A stretch of DNA of 64,000 nt from Rhodanobacter sp. C05 (GTDB taxonomy: Bacteria; Pseudomonadota; Gammaproteobacteria; Xanthomonadales; Rhodanobacteraceae): positions 551,868-615,867 of the forward strand of contig NZ_MUNQ01000005.1 in NCBI RefSeq assembly GCF_002001165.1, read 5' to 3'. This document shows, in pieces, positions 62,280 to 64,000 of this stretch. The notes beneath the pieces are model-generated. The model made no database searches. It was not told the DNA's origin and was given only the letters and a program-made list of their open reading frames with translations. The translations under genes and the position numbers were made by a program. Each line of letters opens with the position of its first letter. Within the stretch, counting starts at the first letter, position 1.

Positions 62280-62702
62280 TCACCCCTTCGGCGCGTCAGT
62301 GGTCATGAAGCCGACATGCACCATGCCCGAGTCCTTGGCATCACCGATCACCTTCTTGACGATCTTGAATTCGGTGGTCTTGTCGGCGCGGATCTGCAAC
62401 TCCGGCTGCGGAGTCTTCTGCGCCTCCACCAAGAGCCTTGCCTTCAACTCGGACTCCGTGAACTGATGATCATTGAAGTACAGGCTGCCATCCGGCTTGA
62501 TCGCGAGATCAAGCGGCGGCACCGGCATTTCCTCATCCTTGGTCTTCGGATTGGCGGTAGGCAAGTCAATCGTGATGGTGTGCGACATCAGCGGTGCGGT
62601 GATCATGAAGATGATCAGCAGTACCAACATCACGTCGACCAGCGGCGTGACATTGATTTCCGACATCGGGCCACCGGAATTGCCTCCGGAACTCATTGCC
62701 AT
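62280..62702 (-). CDS. exbD: ExbD/TolR family biopolymer transporter (first copy)
   Basis: A 140-residue single-pass protein with NVTPLVDVMLVLLIIFMITA (channel Asp) and periplasmic domain (DLPTANPKTKDEEMPVPPLD, ADKTTEFKIVKKVIGDAKDS). Partner of ExbB in the energising motor. Six bases separate its stop from the second copy's start. Confidence 0.96.
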   Translation of the reverse strand: MAMSSGGNSGGPMSEINVTPLVDVMLVLLIIFMITAPLMSHTITIDLPTANPKTKDEEMPVPPLDLAIKPDGSLYFNDHQFTESELKARLLVEAQKTPQPELQIRADKTTEFKIVKKVIGDAKDSGMVHVGFMTTDAPKG

Positions 62703-62713
62703 GGGTCAAACCC

Positions 62714-63484
62714 TCACTTCTGGCCTTCGACGCGCGAACCAGTGGCGAAGAAATCGTGCAGGTCATGCGCGAACTCGTCGAAGCGGGCGTAGGTCAGGCG
62801 GTTCGAACGGTTGAAGAAGTTGAAGGCAAGCACGGCCGGGATGGCGGTGAACAGACCGAAGGCGGTCATGATCAGTGCTTCACCCACCGGACCAGCCACC
62901 GCGTTCATCGAGGCGTTGCCGGTCGCAGCGATGCCGATCAGTGCGTGGTAGATGCCCCACACGGTACCGAGCAGACCGACGAACGGTGCGGCCGAGCCAA
63001 CGGTGGCGAGCAAGGTCATGCCACCTTCCAGGCGCAGGCTCTCGCGAGCCACAGCCTGGCGCAAGGCGCGGTCGATGAACTCCGAGCGGCTCAACGATTC
63101 AGCCAGGCGACCGGTTGTGCCAGCGGCGGCAGTCTGCTGGTGATGGGCGACCGCCGAAGCGGCGTCCAGCGCGATCTTGGAGAACGGTTCGCCCTTGGGC
63201 TGCGCTTCCAGTTCACGGATTGCGTCCTGGGTGGAGCCATTGCCCCAGAAGCCGTCAATGACCTTGTCGGCACGACCACGCACCATCGTGTTGCGAATGC
63301 CGTTGGCAATGATGAAGTACCACGACAGGAACGACATCGCGACCAGCGTGACGAACACGACCCAGCCGAGCCAGTCGAAGTTCTGCATCAGGTTGGCGAA
63401 GCCCATCTGCTTCATGGCTTCGGCGTTGGTATTGCCACCCATAGCCTGTGCGGCATCGGTTGTTGCAGGAGTCTGTAGGAACAT
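62714..63484 (-). CDS. exbB: ExbB (MotA/TolQ/ExbB proton channel)
   Basis: A 256-residue three-helix protein: WLGWVVFVTLVAMSFLSWYF near residue 40, then ATVGSAAPFVGLLGTVWGIY and ALIMTAFGLFTAIPAVLAFN with conserved Thr/Pro/Gly of the proton path. Energises TonB-dependent transport together with ExbD. Confidence 0.96.
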   Translation of the reverse strand: MFLQTPATTDAAQAMGGNTNAEAMKQMGFANLMQNFDWLGWVVFVTLVAMSFLSWYFIIANGIRNTMVRGRADKVIDGFWGNGSTQDAIRELEAQPKGEPFSKIALDAASAVAHHQQTAAAGTTGRLAESLSRSEFIDRALRQAVARESLRLEGGMTLLATVGSAAPFVGLLGTVWGIYHALIGIAATGNASMNAVAGPVGEALIMTAFGLFTAIPAVLAFNFFNRSNRLTYARFDEFAHDLHDFFATGSRVEGQK

Positions 63485-63519
63485 AACGCTACCCTAGGGA
63501 AGTCAAGCGTGAACTGTAA

Positions 63520-63546
63520 CTGTAATCAATATTGGGTCGATTACAG
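63520..63546. promoter_or_regulatory. Inverted repeat between tonB and exbB
   Basis: CTGTAATC (63520-63527) and GATTACAG (63539-63546) are an 8-bp perfect inverted pair with an 11-base AT-rich spacer, in the gap between tonB and exbB. It could be an RNA hairpin that sets expression of the downstream genes or a regulator site; it does not look like a Fur box. Confidence 0.35.
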
Positions 63547-63561
63547 CATGTGAATATTTAA

Positions 63562-64000
63562 CTAGCCGTCCATGTGGAAGGTGACTGGAACACGTGCCAA
63601 TCCTTGCACCTTCCGCCCGTTTCTGACCTCTGGATTGAATCGGTACTTTCTGACTGCTTCCATGGCCGCACGATCAAGCTCGCGGTAACCGCTGGTTTTG
63701 TCGACCTGCACATCCACCACGCTACCGTCAATTCCAACCGTCACCAACAGATAAACCGTACCCTCGTGACGCTGGCGTAGAGCCTGCGGTGGATAGTTCG
63801 GCTTGATCTGACTGTTGTAGCTCAGATCCTGACCCGCACTGATATCGGTCGGTGCAGCAGGTGGTGCCGGCGGTGACGGCGGTGCTGCTGCAACCGCGTT
63901 CTGCGAAACCTCTTCCACCGGTGGCGGCGGCGTCGGCGGCGGCGGCGTCGGCGGCGGCTTGATCTGCTGGATGATCTTCGGCGGCGGCTGCTTCGGCGGC
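63562..64000 (-). CDS. tonB: TonB (C-terminal part; N-terminus beyond window)
   Basis: The last about 146 codons of TonB. The visible part starts in the Pro/Lys-rich spacer (PPKQPPPKIIQQIKPPPTPP), continues through a Pro/Ala stretch and ends with the TonB_C domain: YPPQALRQRHEGTVYLLVTV, SVVDVQVDKTSGYRELDRAA, KYRFNPEVRNGRKV. It carries energy from the ExbB/ExbD motor to outer-membrane receptors. The N-terminal anchor is off the right edge. Confidence 0.95.
   Translation of the reverse strand, partial: PPKQPPPKIIQQIKPPPTPPPPTPPPPVEEVSQNAVAAAPPSPPAPPAAPTDISAGQDLSYNSQIKPNYPPQALRQRHEGTVYLLVTVGIDGSVVDVQVDKTSGYRELDRAAMEAVRKYRFNPEVRNGRKVQGLARVPVTFHMDG

Noticed and set aside
63520..63546. Fur box upstream of exbB
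   Set aside because: The inverted repeat CTGTAATC/GATTACAG does not fit the GATAAT-type Fur pattern.

Overview
The window is about 64 kb of GC-rich chromosome (roughly 63% GC by eye) with short gaps, many ATGA start/stop overlaps and no rRNA, tRNA, phage, insertion-sequence or CRISPR content that I could see. Gene content points to a gammaproteobacterium of the Xanthomonadales/Lysobacterales, most likely Rhodanobacteraceae (Dyella, Rhodanobacter or Frateuria type). The clues are the tonB-exbB-exbD-exbD cluster beside pdxJ, class 1 fructose bisphosphatase, phhA divergent from an Lrp-type regulator, and a rich set of secreted hydrolases. The genus is an inference.

Layout. 1-5460: end of a MexF-like RND efflux operon (permease, outer-membrane lipoprotein, short-chain dehydrogenase), with a 3' scar of a second RND gene between permease and outer-membrane gene. 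5466-5757: a compact element of nested palindromes between convergent genes. 5755-12177: an NTF2-like protein, two secreted beta-propeller proteins, a lipocalin-like protein, a secreted unknown and a LytS/LytR two-component system. 12184-14801: PerM-type permease plus a yqjDE-like envelope cluster. 14929-21562: PEBP protein, PQQ-type sugar dehydrogenase, an MBL-fold protein lacking most metal ligands, an AAA ATPase, a VOC protein, a DUF3820 protein and a 2OG-Fe(II) oxygenase. 21574-26918: an N-glycan degradation pair (GH92 alpha-mannosidase and PNGase A-type amidase) with a LacI-type operator over the GH92 promoter.

27037-30403: YheT hydrolase, PlsC acyltransferase, Lrp regulator and phenylalanine hydroxylase. 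30467-35242: an unfamiliar four-gene operon built round a fused FAD-oxidase/SAM-methyltransferase; its last gene, a double-DTG retropepsin-like protein, is frameshifted. 35402-37509: GDSL esterase and a RES/Xre toxin-antitoxin pair whose two genes are separated by a perfect 52-bp inverted repeat. 37629-42253: SRPBCC protein and an overlapping trio (ParB-like, SulP, DUF885). 42349-45464: a small-molecule stress or detoxification operon with a WYL regulator. 45724-49952: fbp, patatin lipoprotein, S9 peptidase. 50113-53591: a GntR/ABC operon, apparently leaderless and self-regulated, ending in a truncated duplicate. 53627-60920: radical SAM protein, small membrane proteins, phoH-ybeY-corC, acs and a phosphopantetheinyl transferase. 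61011-64000: pdxJ and, convergent to it, the tonB-exbB-exbD1-exbD2 energy-transduction operon, with tonB cut by the window edge.

Dispersed palindromic repeats of at least two families occur in intergenic gaps. One family (36864-37030, 45544-45640, related 15597-15671) is nearly identical between copies, so it is probably recently active. No assignment below was checked against a database.
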